From: Cenococcum geophilum 1.58
Lineage: Eukaryota; Ascomycota; Dothideomycetes; Gloniales; Gloniaceae
Direction of reading: 5' to 3'
DNA: 64,000 bases
Assembly (NCBI GenBank): GCA_001692895.1
Contig: KV748208.1
Span: 682,001 to 746,000 of the forward strand
In this document: piece by piece, positions 22,101 to 35,069 of the stretch
Layout of the letters: each line of letters opens with the position of its first letter
How positions within the stretch are numbered: the first letter of the stretch is position 1
Notes under the pieces: generated by a model
What the model saw: only the letters and a program-made list of their open reading frames with translations
Databases searched by the model: none
What the model was told of the DNA's origin: nothing
Made by a program: the position numbers and the translations under genes

Positions 22101-25100
22101 ATAATAATAATAATAATTCATTGCTTAACGTCCGATTCGGATCCCTATTGGGCCCACGCGGACTACTCCTTATATACATATAGGGAGAAAACTCTATTTA
22201 AGAAAACCCCGTAATCCGTCTCCCTACCTTTTAGAACTCGCCTGCGAGGCGCCTGCAAGGCGCCTACGAGTCACCTATAGTGCTCCTACTACCTTACTTT
22301 TTAACCTCCTTAGGAACTACTGCTGCCGTAACAAGCCTACAGACGCGCTAGTATCGTAAACTTTACTTTACTACTATAGAGTTATTAGGGGGCGCCCGTT
22401 GCTCGCCCCCCTACCCTTTATTACTATTTCCCTTATAACCTAGAACTAGTTTAGTATATTTTAGCTAATAAGCTACTAAGTAACCGCCTTAAGGCCTTTT
22501 TATATTAAGAGCAGTGTATTATAGTTCTTTATGCTAGCTACTAAAAGTATTACTTCTTAGTTGGTGTATAAGGGGCATAATAGTATTATATATTTTGGTG
22601 TCTGTTTTAGCCAGCTATATTTATATCTTAGGTTACCTACTAGAACACCTACTTAGTAAAGCTAGTCTTTTAGTCCTATTATTCCTATTCTTAAGAGTGT
22701 CGCTATTATATTTTCTGCCTTTATTAGGCCTTCTTAGAGCCCTAGAGTATTTACCCCCTATAGCGTTAACTATGCTATAGCTTAGGTTCCTCTTGCCTTA
22801 GTTAGCCTTTATACCTTTAACTCCTATATACCTCTTTAGTATTAGTTTAACCAGTATTATATTGTGGTAGATAGTTTCCTAGCATTCTTTTATACTCTAC
22901 TTTAGCTCCTTTCTCTCTCTTGCTATTATCTTTACTAGCCTCTTACGTATTTCCCTTCCTCCTCTATATAGGCCTGGGCCCTAAAGCAGCACTATTCTTC
23001 TTTTACTTTCTTTACCTATTTCTCTAATATATCTTCCCTACTTTAGGGTTATTAGTTTATTCTCCTATAGGGCGCCCTAAAGTCCCTCTATAGTTTATTT
23101 AGGCGTGTCTTAATATACTTTATAATATTAGAGTTACGTTTATTTTAGGCCCTTTATATTATAGCGGCTTTAATATATAGTTATAAGGGGGGAATATTGG
23201 CTTCCTTCTTAAGCAGTGCTATAGCCGTTCGCTTATATCCGCCTATTATACTTTAAAGGTAGGCTATTTAGACCTTTTAGAGTGGTTTAAGGAGCGACTT
23301 AAGGGGGCCTTTTTTAGATTCTCTAATGGCTTAAATACTAGACCTATACGTTATAGTTAGCCGGACGGCTGCTATATATAATAGGCGTAACCTTTAAAAG
23401 TATAGGCCCTATATAGAGTTAACAATCCTAGATAATGCGATATACTATACTTAGCCCTTATAGGCCGCTTATGCTATATATACGCTCCACCGGAGCTTAC
23501 TATCTACCTATACTCCTAATACCCTTAGGCCCTAAACTAGATAACCCCTAAAGCCTTAAATGCGGATTATATACTAAAGATCTATAGATTAATTGCGTTT
23601 TCTTATAAAATAAATTAGCTGGTATTTCTCTAGTAAGAATTGGACTCTATATTATCTTACCTATTTTATATAGGTATTATAGGCTTTCTCTAGCATTCTA
23701 CAATTCTTTATAGCTAATAGCCCGTATATAATTAGGTTTATATTATTAACAAAGCCTATCCCCTAGGTCGCCCCTTCCTTAAAAAAGTTAAGTAGGTTGC
23801 TTATAAAGAAAAGAAAGAGTATAGGCGAAAGGGGTAATCCTTATAGTATTCCTGTTATAACTGCAATAGGGGGGCTCTAGTATCCGCTAAAGACTAGTAA
23901 TATTTTTTTCTAACCTGTAAACCCTTAGATAAATTATATAATCTATTTTAGGAAGCCTTTTACCCTAAGGATATATAAGAGACGCTCGTAGGGTATATTA
24001 TTATAGGTGCCGCTAATATCTAGGCTAAGTATTAATACTATAAAGTCCCTTTACATCGCCTATGTAGATTTAATAGTAGTAGTAAGTAGCGTAAGTGCTA
24101 ATAGTGTTAAGCGGTTCTTTCTTGCCCCTATTTAGCTCTATAGTAGTAGGGCGTATTCCTTAGCCGTATCTACTATATAGTCTGCTATTACCTTTTCTAA
24201 GATCTTACTAAGGGTGTTTTTTAAGGTAATAGGGCAGTAGCTTCCTAGGATTAAGTAATCTACTTTACCTTCTTTTTATAGGATAATCGTTATTATAGAT
24301 CTTCTAAGTTATAGGTAGTAGCCTATAATAAAGCATACTCTAGCTATATCTATAAGCTAAAGTGCTATAAGTAGTCCATAGGTCTTTAAGGCCTTATTTA
24401 GAATCCCATCTAGACCTAGTGCTATATTATTTAAAAGGCGGCTAATAATTCTGGCCATTTCCTCTATTATTATATCGCTGTTAACCCGCAGGCGAGTTAC
24501 TAGTGCTTTACCTATAATGTTACTAAGGTCTACTAGAGCCGGTTAGAGGAAGAACCTTTCTATAAGGATCTTTGCCTTCTTATCGTTATTATTAGTGGCC
24601 TATAACTCCCCTGCTCTTTATAGAGGTAGTAGGTATAAATCTTCTACTAGTCGCCCTACCTTTTTTTTATACCTATTTTACTATAGCCTATAGGCCCTTA
24701 TTATAGGGGAGGCTTAGGTTAAAAGTATACTTATTTATAAATCGTCTCCAGTTATTCCTTACTTCTTTTTTTAAGGTATTCTTTAACTGGTTTCTTATAT
24801 CTTTATATCGTCTCTTATCTTTAGGGTTATAGCTACTTAAGTATTTCCTTCTTACTCGTTATTAGTTAGCTATAAAAACCGCGTATTATGCGGACTATAT
24901 ATATTACGTATAGGGGCCCAGTCTTAAGACCGGGCAGTACTCTTTTAGCCTATTTTTAATTACTGCCTAAATCCTTTCTAATCTTTAGTTAATTTCCTTA
25001 GGGGTAGCTAATAAGCCTTACTCGTTTGGTATTGGGTAGATTTCTTTTAGGTCTTAGAGTTATTATTTAACTATATTAAGGAAACTGTCTGCCTTAAGCA

Positions 25101-25122
25101 TCCTTATTATATATCTTTTACC
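22101..25122 (-). mobile_element. LINE-B copy 1, 3' half (inverted)
   Basis: Reverse-oriented 3' half of a LINE whose 5' half is at 30718..33279. The 3' end is at 22101 with an (ATT)n-like tail and is preceded by the target duplication GGATCTAATATATA at 22087..22100. On the minus strand it contains RT and downstream regions matching copy 2 from about 27690 to its end. It is interrupted at 25122 by LINE-B copy 2. The target duplication of copy 2, ATTATATATCTTTTACC, occupies 25106..25122. The element is full of TAG/TAA stops. Confidence 0.9.
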
Positions 25123-28100
25123 TACACTCTTATATACCTCTATTGATAAGGTATACCCCAGGAGCTCTTACTACACCCGGCCTAAAAAGACTAAAACTAA
25201 CTAAAAGAACCCTAAAAAATACCTAGAGAATCCCCCTAAGATATATACATCGCAGGGGAGGCACACATCAAACAACGGTGGCTCGCACTCGCGCGCGACC
25301 GCTAGAACTACGCCTAGCAATAGCCCTCCACAATAAAGATAGGCGAATACCACACCATAAAGCGGAAATACCTCTATTAAGAAGGCATCTAACAAAATAT
25401 AAAGCCTATTAGACGCGTTTAGTATCCAGAATTATAGGGGAGTAACTGTTAGCTATAACGAACTAATACAGCTAGCAGAATAGCTCCGCTAGTCTAGCGA
25501 ACCTTAGGCGCCCCTCTAGTAAACCCTTAATTAAATCCTCTAACGGCTAAGCAAAATTAAAAATAAGCATAATCCCCCCTTACCGGCGAACCGCACCTAG
25601 GCCGCCGTAGCTGCGCTTTTACAGCATAGGGAACCCACCCCCCTTAAGTTAATAACCGGGTATATAATTATAATACGACCAAATATAGAATAAGTAAAGG
25701 GGCTTAGGGGATAATTAGAAATAGAAGTCCTTATAAAGATACGCAAAGAGGTCCATAACGCTGTTATAGTCTAATACCTTAAGAGTAGAGATATTAGAGT
25801 TACCCTAAAGGACTAATAGGTAAAGGAACAAGCCGTAAGGGTAGGGGATAGGCTAGGAGAACGTATTAGCATAAAAGTACTCCGCGAGGATTACCTAGTT
25901 AAAGTCCTAGCGGTTTCTATAAGCCTTAGGGTAGAAAAGGGACGCTAGGCGGACAATATAGCAATTATATAGGAGATAGTAAGATAAACGGAACGCCTTA
26001 TACCAGGACTTAAAATCACCCAAATCTAATAGCTTTAATAGGAAAATGTAAATTAAGCATATAATAAAAATAATAAGAGGACATAAGGGTTGCCGGAGAC
26101 TTGCTAGAGAGACGCCGGACGAACGCATAGCTCCCTTATTATTAGCACACATACACTAGGAATATAAAAACTCCTTATCTAAAAAGGAATAATTATAAAT
26201 GGCCTTATATACAACACAAGGCTCTATAACCATAGACTACACCTAGAATAATGCTATTGCTATATATAATAGGGACACACCTAATCTATATACGCAGTAT
26301 AGGTGTGCTGCGGCCACTATACAGGCCCCTATAATATAAGACATTGCTTAAATTAAGACTAAATAAAATGCGTAAACTGCTACCGAAGCATATATAAGGC
26401 GTAGAAGAGAGAAGACTACATTAAATATAAAAGACGGAAGGTAAGGGCTTAACAGCTGTGGGAATAACTGCACGCTAGGTTATATAAATGGAAATAATAA
26501 GCGATAAGCTAGGGGGACGTAGGCACCTTCCTAGCGTTTCCTACCTTTAATACTAGAGGGCTAGGCTAGCTATCCTAAGCCTTAATAGGCCAGAAGCGAC
26601 GCCGCGCGATATTACTAGACTAATTAGGGATATAAGGGCTATAGGGGATATAAGGGAGAGGACGCCCCGTAGGAAGACCCCTATAGACAGCGATAGTAGG
26701 CTTAAAACCAGGACAATTAAGAATTAGACTTAATACAGTAAATATAATATTCGCAGCCAACCCATAAAGGGTATATAGCCGACCAGTAAGAACAGGGGAA
26801 GAACCGGTAATAATAATAGATTTAGATATAGAAGCGCTAATAGGAACATAAAATACGGGAATGGAAAGCTTTATATAAAATAAGTAGTAACTAGGGTATA
26901 GATATAAGAGACAGAAGCTCTAAATATCCTAGAGAAAGTAGAAATAGAAGAAGCGAGGAACGAAGGAGAGTTAAAGGACCCTCGCTGGGGGTCCGCTACC
27001 TATCTATTATATAGTATAACTGCGGTAATATAAACCACCGCCTTATAAGGCCCCTACTAGATAGTTTAGACCTAGAGAAATACTATATCCTTACTATACA
27101 AGAACCGTATTATAATACCTTTATATAATCAATATACTGCCCCTAAGGATTTTAGCTCCTATATAAACTAAAAGCAGCTATATATGTGTACTTTATAATT
27201 AGTAAGGCTATTAGCCTGTCCTTATAGTTATAGTAGGCAGTTAACCTAGATATTGCAGTTATAATAATCTAAATATATAGGGGACCGGTATAAATTATTA
27301 ATGTGTATAACCCTAGGGTTAAAGGGGTCCTATAAATAGAGAATATTATATTGGTAATAAGCTTACTAAAAACTAAAGGTATAGAGTCTATCCTACTAGG
27401 AGATATAAACCTCCACCACCCGCGGTAGGGGGGTATCTATATTGCTGCAGATTAACAGTTAGAGTGCCTACTAAGAGCTATAGATATCTGGGGCCTTAAG
27501 CTAGCCACCCCCCTAGGAGTAATTATATGGCAATGAGGCACCGCTAGAAGTACAATTAACCTTATATTTATAAACAAAGGCCTATACCAGAGACTTAAAA
27601 GGTATAACCCTAAAGAAGAATAGGCACTTACCTTAGACTATATCCCTATCTAGATATAGCTAGACCTAGATACTAAAGTATAACTAAATAGAAAAAGATA
27701 CGCAATAAGGAAGCTTAAGATAAATAGTTTCCTTAATGTAGTTAAATAATAACTTTAAGACCTAAAAGAAATCCACCCAATACTAAACGAGCGAGGCTTA
27801 TTGGCCACCCCTAAGAAAATTAACCGAAGACTAGAAAGGATCTAGGCAGCAATTAAAAATAGGCTAAAAGAGCACTGCCCAATCTTAAAACCGGGCCCCT
27901 ACGCGTGACACGTATAGTCTATATAATACGTAGTTCTGGTTGCCAGCTAACGACGAATAAGAAGGAAATATATAAGTAGCCATAACCCTAAAGATAAGAG
28001 ACGATATAAAGACATAAGAAACTAGCTAAAGAATACCCTAAAAAAAGAAGTAAGGAATAACTGGAGACGGTTTATAAACGAGTATACTTCTAACCCGAGC

Positions 28101-30700
28101 CTCCCCCATAATAAGGGCCTTTAGGCTATAGCAAAATAGGCAAAGAAAAAGGCAGGGCGCCTAGTAGAAGACTTATACCTACTACCCCTATAAAGAGCAG
28201 GAGAATTACAGGCTATAAATGACAATAATAAGAAGGCAAAGATCCTTATAGAAAGGTTCTTCCCCTAACTAGCTCTAGCAGACCTTAATAATATTACGGG
28301 TAAAACACCGGTAACTCGCCTACGGGTCGACAGTGACATAACAATAGAGGAAATGGCTAAAACTATTAGCCGCCTTTTAAATAATATAGCACTAGGACTA
28401 GATGGGATTCTAAATAAGGCCCTAAAAACCTGTGGGCCACTTATAGCACCTTGGCTTATAGATGTAGCCAAAGCATACTTTGCTATAGGCTACTACCCGT
28501 GACTCGGAAGATCTATAACGACGGTTATCCTATAAAAAGAAGGTAAAGCAGATTACTTAATCCCAGGAAGCTACCGCCCTATTGCCTTAGAAAACACCCT
28601 TAGCAAGATCTTAAAAAGGGTAATAGCGGAACGTATAGTAGATATAATAGAGGAATATACCCTACTACTATAAAGCTAAATAGGGGTAAGAAAGAACCGC
28701 TTAACACTATTAGCACTTACGCTACTCGCTACTACTATTAAATCTGTATAGGCGATGCGAAAGGACTTCGTAGTATTAATGCTTAGCCTAGATATTAGTG
28801 GTGCCTATAATAATATACCCCATAAGCGTCTCCTGTATATCCTTAGGGTAAAGGGCTTTCTAGAATAGATTATATAATTTGTCCAAGGGTTTATAGGCTA
28901 GAAAGAAACATTACTGGTCTTTAGCAGATACTAGAGCCCCCCTATCGCAGTTATAACAGGAATACCACAAGGATTACCCCTCTCGCCTATACTCTTCCTT
29001 TTCTTTATAAGTAACCTACTTAACTCCTTTAAGGAAGGGGCGACCTAGGGGATAGGCTTCGTTAATAATACAAACCTAATTATATATGGGCTAATAGCCG
29101 TAAAGAATTGTAGAATACTAGAGAAAGCCTATAATACTTATATAAAATAGGCAAAACGTTATAGAGTCTAATTCTTACTAGAGAAATACCAGCTAATTTA
29201 TTTTATAAGAAAACGTAACTAATCTATAGATCTTTAGCATATAATTCGCATTTAAGGCTTTAGGGGTTAACCAGTTTAGGGCTTAAGGGTATTAGGAGTA
29301 TAGGTAGATAGTAAGCTCCGATAGAGCGCATATACGGCGCAAGCGGCCCATAAAGGCTAAGTATAGTTTATCGCTTTATCTAGGATTGTTAATTCTATAT
29401 AGGGTCCATACTTCCAGAGGTCACGCCTACTATATATAGCAGTTGTCTGGCCAACTATAATATATAGATTTAGTATTTGGGCCATTAGAGAAACTAAGAA
29501 GGGCCCCCCTAAATTACTCCTTAAACCACTTTAAAAGGTCTAAATAGCCTGCCTTTGGAGTATTATAGGCGGGTACAAGCAAACGGCCACAGCACTACTT
29601 AAGAAGGAATCTAATATTCCCCCCCTATAGTTATATATTAAAGCCGCTGTAATATAAAGGACGTAAAATAAATGTAACTCTAATGTTATAAAGTATATTA
29701 AGACACGCCTAAGTAAACTATGGAGGGATCTTAGGGTGCCCCATAGGAGAATAAACTAATAACCCTAAAGTAGGGAAGAGATATTAGAGAAATAGGTAAA
29801 GAAAGTAGAAGAAAAATAGTGCCGCTTTAGGGCCTAGGCCTATATAGAGGAGGAAGGGAGATATATAAGAGGTTAGTAAAGATAATAGTAAGATAGAGAA
29901 AGGAGCTAAAGTAGAATATATAAGAACGCTAGGAAACCATCTACCGTAATATAATACTAGTTGGACCAACGCTAGAGAGGTAAATGGGAGTTAAAGGTAT
30001 AGAGGCTAACTTAGGTAAAACAAACCTAAGCCATAGTATGGTTAATGCCATAGGGGGTAAATACTTAAGGGCTCTGAGAAGGCCTAATAAAGGTAGAAAA
30101 TATAATAGCAATACTCTTAAGAACAGGAATAATAGGACTAAAAGATTAGCTTTACTGGGTGGGTNTNCTAGTAGGTAGCCNNAGATNNNAATATNGCTGG
30201 CTAANACAGACACNAAAACACGTAATACTGCTATGCCCCCTACGCACTAATTAAGAAATAATGCTCTTAGTAGCTAGTATAGAGAACTATAATACACTAC
30301 TCTTAATATAAAAAGGCCTTAAGGCGGTTACCTAGTGGCTTATTAGTTAAAATATGCTAAATTAGTTCTAGGTTATAAGGGAAATGGTAATAAAAGGCAA
30401 GGGGGCGAGCAGTAGGTGCCCCTTAGTAACTCTACAGTAGTAGAGTAATAGTTTATAATACTAGCGCGTCCATAGGCTTATTACGGCAGTAGTAGTTCCC
30501 AAAGAGGTTAAATAGTAAGGTAGTAGAGCACTATAGGCAACTCGTAGGCGCTAAGTAGGCGAGTCCTAAAAGGCGGGGAGATAGATTATGGGGTTTTCTC
30601 ATTTTTCTTAAATAGAGTTTTCTCCCCATATATAAATAAGGAGTAGTCCGCGTGGGCCCAATAGGGATCCGAATCGGACGTTAAGCAATAAATTATTATT
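25123..30700 (+). mobile_element. LINE-B copy 2 (near full length, inserted into copy 1)
   Basis: A 5.58-kb LINE flanked by ATTATATATCTTTT(A/G)CC at 25106..25122 and 30701..30717, a 17-bp duplication with one G/A difference. The 5' core starts GGAGCTCTTACTACACCCGG at 25159, with an extra 36 bp before it that the other copies lack. ORF1 traces lie around 25650..25920. An endonuclease is near 27100..27700 (LLGDINLHHPR block). A reverse transcriptase is near 28500..29300, with YRPIALEN, DISGAYNN, GIPQGLPLSPILFLFF and GFVNNTNL, where the active-site DD is converted to NN. The 3' end is an ATT-rich tail. In-frame TAG stops are abundant. About ten undetermined bases lie at 30165..30214. Inactive. 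Confidence 0.9.
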
Positions 30701-30717
30701 ATTATATATCTTTTGCC

Positions 30718-33279
30718 ATTTAGTTACGCCTTAATATCCAAATCTAGCTATATTTAGATGGGGATATAGTCTAAGGTAAGTGCCTATTTTTCTTTAGGGT
30801 TATACCTTTTAAGTCTCTAGTATAGGCCTTTGTCTATAAATATAAGGTTAATTATACTTCTAGCGGATCCTTATTACTATATAATTGCTCTAGGGGGGGT
30901 AGCTAGCTTAAGGCCCTAGGTGTCTATAGCTTTTAGTAGGCACTCTATTTATTATTTAGCAGCGATGTGGATACCCCCCTACCGCGGGTGGTAGAGGTTT
31001 ATATCTCCTAATAGGATAGACTCTATGCCTTTAGTTTTAAGTAAGCTTATTACTAATATAATATTCTCTATTTATAGAACCCCTTTAACCCTAGGGTTAT
31101 ACACATTAATAATTTATACCGGTCCTCTATATGTCTAAATTATTATAACTATAATATCTAGATTAACTGCCTGCTATAACTATAAGGATAGGCTAATAGC
31201 CTTACTAATTATAAAGCATATATATATGGCCGCTTTTGGTTTATATAGGAGCTAGAATTCTTAAGGGCAGTATATTAATTATATATAGGTATTATAGTAC
31301 GGCTCTTATATAGTAAGGATATAGTATTTCTCTAGGTCTAGACTATCTAGTAAGGGCCTTACAAGATAGTAGTTTGTGTTGCTATAATTATACTATATAA
31401 TAGATAGGTGGCGGACCCCTAGTAAGGGTCCTTCGCCTCTCTATTATTCCTCGCTTTTTCTATTTCTACTTTCTCTAGAATATTTAAAACTTCTGTCTCT
31501 TATATCTATACCCTAGTTACTACTTATTTTATATAGAGCTTTCTATTCCCATATCTTGTGTTCCTACTAGCGCTTCTATATCTAAATCTATTATTATCTC
31601 CGGTTCTTCCCCTATTCTTACTAGTTAACTATATACCCTTTAAAAGTTAGCTGCGAATGTTATATTTGCCGCGTTAAGTCTAATTCTTAATTATCCTAGT
31701 CTTAAGCTTACTATAGCTGTCTATAAGGGTCTTCCTATAAGGCGTCCTCTCCCTTATGTCCCCTATAACCCTTATATCCCTATACAGTCTAGTAATATCA
31801 CGCGGCGTCGCTTCTAGCCCGTTAAGGCTTAGGATAGCTAGCCTGGCCCCCTAGTATTAAAGGTAGAAAACGCTAGAAAGGTACCTGCGCCCTCCTAGCT
31901 TATCGCCTATTATTTCTATTTATATAACCTAGCGTGTAGTTATTCCCGCAGCTGTTAAGCCCTTACCTTCCGTCTCCTATATTTAATATAGTCTTCTCTC
32001 TCCTACGCCTTATATATGCTTTGGTGGCAGTTTATACATTTTATTTAGTCTTAGTTTAAGTAGTATCTTATATTATAGGGGCCTATATAGTGGCCGCAGC
32101 ATACCTATACTGCGTATATAGATTAGGTGTGCCCCTATTATACGCAGCGATAGCATTATTCTAGGCGAAGTCTATAGTTATAGAGCCTTACGTTATATAT
32201 AAGGCCATTTATAATAATACCTTTTTAAATAAGAAGTTTTTACATTTTTAGTGTATATATACTAATAATAAGGGAGCTATATGTTTAACTGGCGTTTCCC
32301 TAGCAAGTCTCTAGCGACCCTTATATTCTTTTATTATTTTTATTATATACTTAGTTTGCATTTTCCTATTAAAGCTATTAAATTTAGGTAATCTTAAGTC
32401 TTAGTATAAGGCGTTCCATTTATTTTACTATCTTATATATAGTTGCTATATTATCCGCCTAGCGTCCCTTTTCTACCTTAAGGCTTAGGGGAACCACTAG
32501 GACTTTGACTAGGTAATCTTTACGGAGCACTTTTATACTAATACGTTCTTCTAGCCTATCCCCTACCCTAACGGCTCGTTCCTTTACCTGTTAGTCCCTT
32601 AGGGTAACTCTAATATTTCCGCTCCTAAGGTATTGGACTATAACAGCGTTATAAACCTCTTTACGAATCTCTATAAGGACTTTTATTTCTAATTATCCCC
32701 TAAGCCCCTCTGCTTTTTTTATATTTAGTTATATTATAATTATATACCTAAATATTATCTTTAAGGGGGTAGGTTCCCTATACTGTAAATATACAGCTAC
32801 GGTAGCCTAGGTACGGTTCGCCGGTAAGAAGGGGTTTTATTTATTTTTAATTTTACTTAGCTATTAGAGGATTTAATTAAGGGTTTACTAGAGGGGCGCC
32901 TAAGGTTTACTAGACTAGCGGAGCCATTTTACTAGCTGTATTAGTTTGTTATGGCTAACGGTTACTCCCCTATAACTATGGATACTAGACACGTCTAATA
33001 GGCTTTATATTTTATTAGATACCTTTTTAATAGAGGTCTTTCCGCTTTATAGTGTGGTATTCGCCCGTTCTTATTATAGAGGGCTATTACTAGGTATGGT
33101 TCTAGTGGACGTACGCGAGTGCGAACCACCGTTATTTGATATGTGCCTCCCCTGCAATGCATGCATCTTAGGGGGATTCTCTAGGTGTTTTTAGGGTTCT
33201 TTTGGTTAGTTTTAGTCTTTTTGGGCCAGGTGCAGCAAGAGCTCCAGAGATTTTTCTTTAAGTTAATAATATAATAATC
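30718..33279 (-). mobile_element. LINE-B copy 1, 5' half (inverted)
   Basis: Continuation of the element at 22101..25122. On the minus strand it runs from the 5' end at about 33279 (GGAGCTCTTGCTGCACC core at about 33246..33230) through ORF1 to the endonuclease and stops at 30718, where copy 2 is inserted. Minus-strand sequence across the join reads ACTAAATGGCAAAAGATA and then continues in the other half, matching the uninterrupted sequence in copies 2 and 3. The outer duplication GGATCTAATATATA is at 33280..33293. Confidence 0.9.
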
Positions 33280-33293
33280 GGATCTAATATATA

Positions 33294-34152
33294 TTATATT
33301 ATAGAAGTCGTTTTAGTATAAACTAAATATTTTAAAAATCAAATCTTATATATTCCTATAAGCTACGTCCTAACTATAAGATTTATTATATATATATTAC
33401 TAATATATTATATTATTTAGGTAATTATATCTTTATAAATATATACTGTGGCCCTATATCTAGAATATTAAAGAGCGAGATATATCGTCGTAGGATATAA
33501 AGACTCAGTTAAAAGAATAAGAATCTATTGGTAGCTAGTGAACGAGAATTCCAAGATAAGGTCTGGAAGAAGGTTGAGGAAAGGATACGTTTATATACAT
33601 GGCGCCAAGGCTCAGCCCGGCCGAGCCCCTAACTAGGGTTTATAACAGTGCCGTAACATAGGACGTAAGTTTGATTTTACAACATATCTTAAATTAAACT
33701 AATCGACTATATCCAACTTCTCGTAGAATAGAGCTATAATACCTCTATAATATAGGGGCGATAGAGAAGATAAAGAGCTTTTATCTCGTAGTGTTTTAGA
33801 GATAATTAGACGTAGAGAAGTATATAAGGTATAGTAGTGGGGCAATATTATAACAAAACTATATTAAAATTAACTAATAAGTTCCAGATAAAATGCAACC
33901 AACTACTTATATCTAATATTTTATATAATATAGCTACGATGTCATTATTTAATGCAATAGATAGGAGAAGCTAAAGAGCTCTTATCTCGTAGTATTTTTT
34001 ATCACAATTAGACATTATAAAAGGGTCGAGATATGGTAGTAAAAAAGGTATATTTTAGTGTATTTTAACGCTCTATTACTACCAAAGCTACTCCTATAAG
34101 CTCTTAGACTCTCGGTGGAGAATTTGTTGGTAATAAGGAGCAGTATACCTGT
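33294..34152. mobile_element. Right part of relic R, related to the composite foldback element
   Basis: Inverted, decayed relative of the interior of the element at 35070..36215. Matching blocks are 33320..33480 with the complement of about 35870..36020, 33720..33870 with the complement of 35660..35830, 33890..34040 with the complement of 35285..35400, and 34097..34150 with the complement of about 35190..35220. The right end GGTAATAAGGAGCAGTATAC is complementary to the left end near 21968..21990. No coding sequence remains. TA-rich, RIP-like. Confidence 0.65.
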
Positions 34153-34695
34153 ACGTGCACGTAGTGTACGTATATCCGCCCTATATATAAAATATAACCC
34201 TAATATTATGATATATCCTCTTTAATGTAAGCAATCTACTAATAACGCTATAAAAGGGTAGAACGATTAATATTAAATTCTTTAGCTATATAAATAATTA
34301 GGAAGATCTTATAGCTTTAATGTAGCAAGAGCGGCGTTAATTGGGTCTATTTTGATTGTATACAATAGAGCAGAATTTTTGGTGTTTTAGGATTTTGGCG
34401 TGCATTGAGTGGGACCGTGCACGGAGGGGGCAAACTCCTCGACTCTCGGTTAAATACAACACTCACCAAAACTGAGTCAGCAACCGAGTCAGAGGCTCTA
34501 ACTTATTAGCCACCCACCCAAGACATTCTAAAATACCCCTTTACTACAGCTTGTAGTTACGGGCTCCTGTACCCCCCTGTGTGTGCGCAACACACACAGC
34601 AATTGAGGTAGCCACTAGTCAAGTGCACCATCCAGCGTAGATACTGTGCACTTGTCAAAAGAGCTGTGCACCTGCAAGGCAAAGCCTTTAATTTT
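34153..34695. other. Non-coding spacer
   Basis: AT-rich on the left, then unmutated sequence of normal composition from about 34400, including a short palindrome GTGTGTGCGCAACACACAC near 34580. No gene seen. Confidence 0.4.
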
Positions 34696-35069
34696 TAAGG
34701 GTATGTTCGGTTGCAACTCCAGAATCAATCTGATCTGGAGGTCAAATCTGAATCTGACGCGATCGTTCGGTGATTCTGACGACTTTTTAATCTAGAGCTC
34801 CTCCATATCGGCAGTCGCGTCAAATTTACACGCTTTACTGTATGAGGTAGCTCCTCCGGAGCTCTTGGCACCCTTGATCTCTACCTCTAGATTCAGAATC
34901 AATCTGGAGCTCTACGCGACGACGCCTTTGTCAAATATGGCGACTCTACCTGCGTATACGATCCTCACACAGCACCTGTACGTTATATGATGTCCTTCTT
35001 ACTCTCGTAATTGGAGTCTTCCTGCGCACGCGCGGCGAGCCGGGCGTGATACGGGTGACGGGGTAGAGG

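Noticed and set aside
22595..22780. Plus-strand hydrophobic open frame (also 29784..30213 minus)
   Set aside because: Complement of LINE-B 3' sequence. Hydrophobicity comes from AT-rich RIP sequence, not from a membrane protein.
16121..34152. Giant Starship-type element
   Set aside because: The block is explained by LINEs and TIR elements with individual target duplications. No tyrosine-recombinase (captain) gene or cargo genes are visible.
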